Assembly (NCBI GenBank): GCA_964631745.1 | Contig: CAZVWV010000040.1 | Location: 1 to 25,302 of the forward strand | Source of the DNA: CAZVWV01 sp964631745 | GTDB lineage: Bacteria > Bdellovibrionota_C > UBA2361 > JBGSMV01 | Length of the DNA stretch: 25,302 nucleotides | Direction of reading: 5' to 3' | Notes under the pieces: model-generated | What the model was told of the DNA's origin: nothing | The model's database searches: none | Seen by the model: the letters and a program-made list of their open reading frames with translations, nothing else | Position numbers and translations under genes: made by a program | Shown here: positions 23,526 through 25,302 of the stretch, piece after piece | Layout of the letters: every line of letters starts with the position of its first letter | Position numbering within the stretch: the stretch's first letter is position 1

Positions 23526-23836
23526 AGTTACAGTTGGGTTAGTTGAGAAATCAGTTTGTAAGAGACGCTATCTGCCCCCGATGAGGCTAGTCAAAATAGT
23601 TGACCTCTCCTTGAAAATAAAACCTTTCAGAATAAAGCCCGACTTTTCTACTAGAAAGCTGAGGTTCGAGTATCCCCATGTTCGCGCCAGCAACGATTAA
23701 GCCCCAACAGTTCTTTAGGAGCAATACTAGGGCACAATACCGGTGGGCGTATAAGCGAATCAAGGAAATGTATCAGTTGGCTTTTAAAGCTATGGCGGGG
23801 GCACTGAACCTGTGCCCCCGCGCATACTATTAGTTT
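23526..23836. other. Convergent intergenic region
   Basis: 311 bases between convergent genes. It has no convincing ORF. A strong hairpin at 23795-23821 is described separately. Nothing else is clear. Confidence 0.5.
23795..23821. terminator. Strong GC hairpin between convergent genes
   Basis: GCGGGGGCAC-TGAACCT-GTGCCCCCGC forms a perfect 10-bp stem with a 7-base loop, 15 bases past the stop of the minus-strand gene ending at 23837. T-runs are poor on both strands, so it may act as a Rho-assisted or transcript-protecting hairpin. Confidence 0.6.
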
Positions 23837-25302
23837 CTACTGGACTAGAAGAGTCTTCAGCAGAATCTCACTACCTGATGAGCGCCAACTCACGTCGCCT
23901 TTAGTAGCTCTGGTGGACGGTACGGCTGACTCGAGCACTATATTGTTGATAGTGGGAATAAAGTGGGAGGCAGCATAGTATCGTAGGATGAGCTGATTGA
24001 GAGCTGGCTTCAGTTCCATATCTAGTGTTGACCAGACATTCCGCACAAAATAGGCAGTCCTTGGCGCAATGTTTAACAATGGTGTCACTTCCAGTATTTC
24101 ACCAGTCCTCCTGAATATTACAAATTTAACTGGTTGAATGGTTCCTAGATATCCCTGTTGGTGAGGTTGGTTGATCTTCAGTTGGACCCCGTAAAACTCA
24201 ATCTTTTCATTGTTCCCTTTGTAGAAACCCCACATTCCAAAGAGTGCTTGTCCTGGTCCCTGAATCATGAATTCAGTGCTTGCCTTCCCGTAGGATGGCG
24301 CATTGTTACGGTTCTCATTTGGAACAATGGAGACATGATTGTCAGCACCGGATCCAGCTAACTGAATCAAGCAGGCTGATCCCTGGTCGGCAACACTGCG
24401 TTGAGCAATACTAACACTCTTACTCTTTTGCAGCAGTGAATCGGCGGCACAGCTACTCCTGAAACGGTTATCATAAACAAAATTTTGGACCGGAGGCTGT
24501 ATCGTCTCTTCGTTCTCCACCACAATGTTTTGATTGTGGGAGGCGATAACTTGGGAGCCGTAGCTTAGACTGAAATTTATAAGGTAACTTCCATTCGGTA
24601 GAATGGTCTTGTATAATTTATTTGACCCGATCTGATTGGTTGGGATGATGAGGCGATATTGTGACCCAGCGTTGGCGGTCTTCAGCTTAATAGCCTTGGC
24701 TACTGGTCTACCACTGGAATCAATAAGTTGAGCGGCTGCTTTTAACCCTTGTTCCTTGCCGTTTGCCACTTTAGTAGACGTCGCTAGTTTCGGCTTAATC
24801 GAAACCTTAATGCGCGCGGTATCGGCTAAAGCGCCCAGGCTTTGGCCAAATAAAGCTTCCATGCCGATCTGGATATTTCGTTCGTCAGCCTTTAACTTTA
24901 TCTGGGAGGAGACCTCCTTTGGTAGGTTAAACTGACTACGCCAGGCGTAGGTCTCGATGTCATCTTTAAAGATAATTGTAGCGCCAATGGTATGATCTCC
25001 TACCTCTAGTAACTTTGTCTCTAGTGTGTATGGAGCTTTTTTGTCATCAGCGCCCTTAATCCAATTGCCATTTCTGTACCAGGCCACCTTCTTGATAAAG
25101 CGCTTATTTAAGGTAGTATTGCTCTTCAGTTCAATCGGGGTTAGCACTTGGATTAGAGAATCCTGTGGTGATTGAAGCGAGATGAACGAGCCAACCTCGA
25201 CATCTAAAATTGAGCTGGGGCGAAATCCGTTTGGTGAGTCATCAAATACGACTTCGGCCTTTACAGTATGCGCTCCCGGAGTTGCAAATACTGTCTCGAA
25301 AA
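23837..25302 (-). CDS. Large exported-type protein, N-terminus beyond window
   Basis: The frame stays open from the stop at 23837 to the window edge, so a GTG at 25147 is internal. The visible part is about 488 aa. Its upstream end reads FETVFATPGAHTVKAEVVFDD and continues through GDHTIGATIIFKDD: repeated Ig/PKD-like strands of the kind found in surface proteins that list material or animal properties. The C-terminal half (residues about 290-488 of the visible part) looks like a beta-sandwich of polysaccharide-lyase or concanavalin type (STEFMIQGPGQALFGMWGF, IEFYGVQLKINQ, NVWSTLDMELKP). No catalytic motif is seen. Probably extracellular and possibly carbohydrate-binding, from fold-like appearance only. 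Confidence 0.75.
   Translation of the reverse strand, partial: FETVFATPGAHTVKAEVVFDDSPNGFRPSSILDVEVGSFISLQSPQDSLIQVLTPIELKSNTTLNKRFIKKVAWYRNGNWIKGADDKKAPYTLETKLLEVGDHTIGATIIFKDDIETYAWRSQFNLPKEVSSQIKLKADERNIQIGMEALFGQSLGALADTARIKVSIKPKLATSTKVANGKEQGLKAAAQLIDSSGRPVAKAIKLKTANAGSQYRLIIPTNQIGSNKLYKTILPNGSYLINFSLSYGSQVIASHNQNIVVENEETIQPPVQNFVYDNRFRSSCAADSLLQKSKSVSIAQRSVADQGSACLIQLAGSGADNHVSIVPNENRNNAPSYGKASTEFMIQGPGQALFGMWGFYKGNNEKIEFYGVQLKINQPHQQGYLGTIQPVKFVIFRRTGEILEVTPLLNIAPRTAYFVRNVWSTLDMELKPALNQLILRYYAASHFIPTINNIVLESAVPSTRATKGDVSWRSSGSEILLKTLLVQ

Overview
This window is an accessory-looking stretch of a Gram-negative-type bacterial chromosome. It is rich in large exported proteins and intergenic inverted repeats and has no ribosomal or other core marker genes. 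Taxonomy cannot be fixed from it. Clues are a type IX secretion (T9SS) sorting-domain-like C-terminus (5717-7189), which points to the FCB group or another lineage with T9SS, Thr-Pro-rich linkers, a betaine-lipid (btaA/btaB) remnant, a fused MFS/spermidine-synthase-like protein, and a tRNA-like sequence that encodes its own CCA.

Layout. 1-274: one partial copy of a dispersed structured repeat (copy A) and a tRNA-Pro(GGG)-like sequence with a defective D-arm. 275-3283 (-): large exported FG-GAP protein with a Thr/Pro linker. 3753-7189 (+): likely two-gene operon of an exported metallopeptidase-like protein that lacks its catalytic Glu, and a propeller protein with a T9SS-like tail. 7440-8992 (+): two phased 34-bp dyads over a promoter, then an AAA ATPase fused to a PD-(D/E)XK-like nuclease domain. 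9052-11495 (-): small secreted protein plus a complete M4 metallopeptidase whose C-terminal beta-helix is cut short at a 19-bp perfect inverted repeat. 11660-11800: repeat copy B. 12029-14177 (+): two orphan genes of unknown function. 14439-16298 (-): btaB, preceded by a truncated btaA that collides out of frame with a truncated endonuclease/exonuclease/phosphatase (EEP) gene. 16504-17220 (+): HAD hydrolase. 17562-20255 (-): secreted orphan and MFS/spermidine-synthase fusion. 20401-20526: repeat copy C. 20652-23525 (+): exported BNR/FN3 protein. 23837-25302 (-): exported-type protein running off the window end.

How it fits together. Most products look like surface or secreted proteins; several carry domains for carbohydrate or protein contact. 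Signs of rearrangement are frequent: a 36-bp exact copy of coding DNA in an intergenic region, truncated genes beside palindromes, and a repeat family whose copies A and B flank the first 11.7 kb in inverted orientation.

The strongest candidates for something undescribed are the repeat family, whose hairpins covary between copies, and the tandem dyad operator in front of the ATPase-nuclease. All calls come from reading the sequence; no database search was run.
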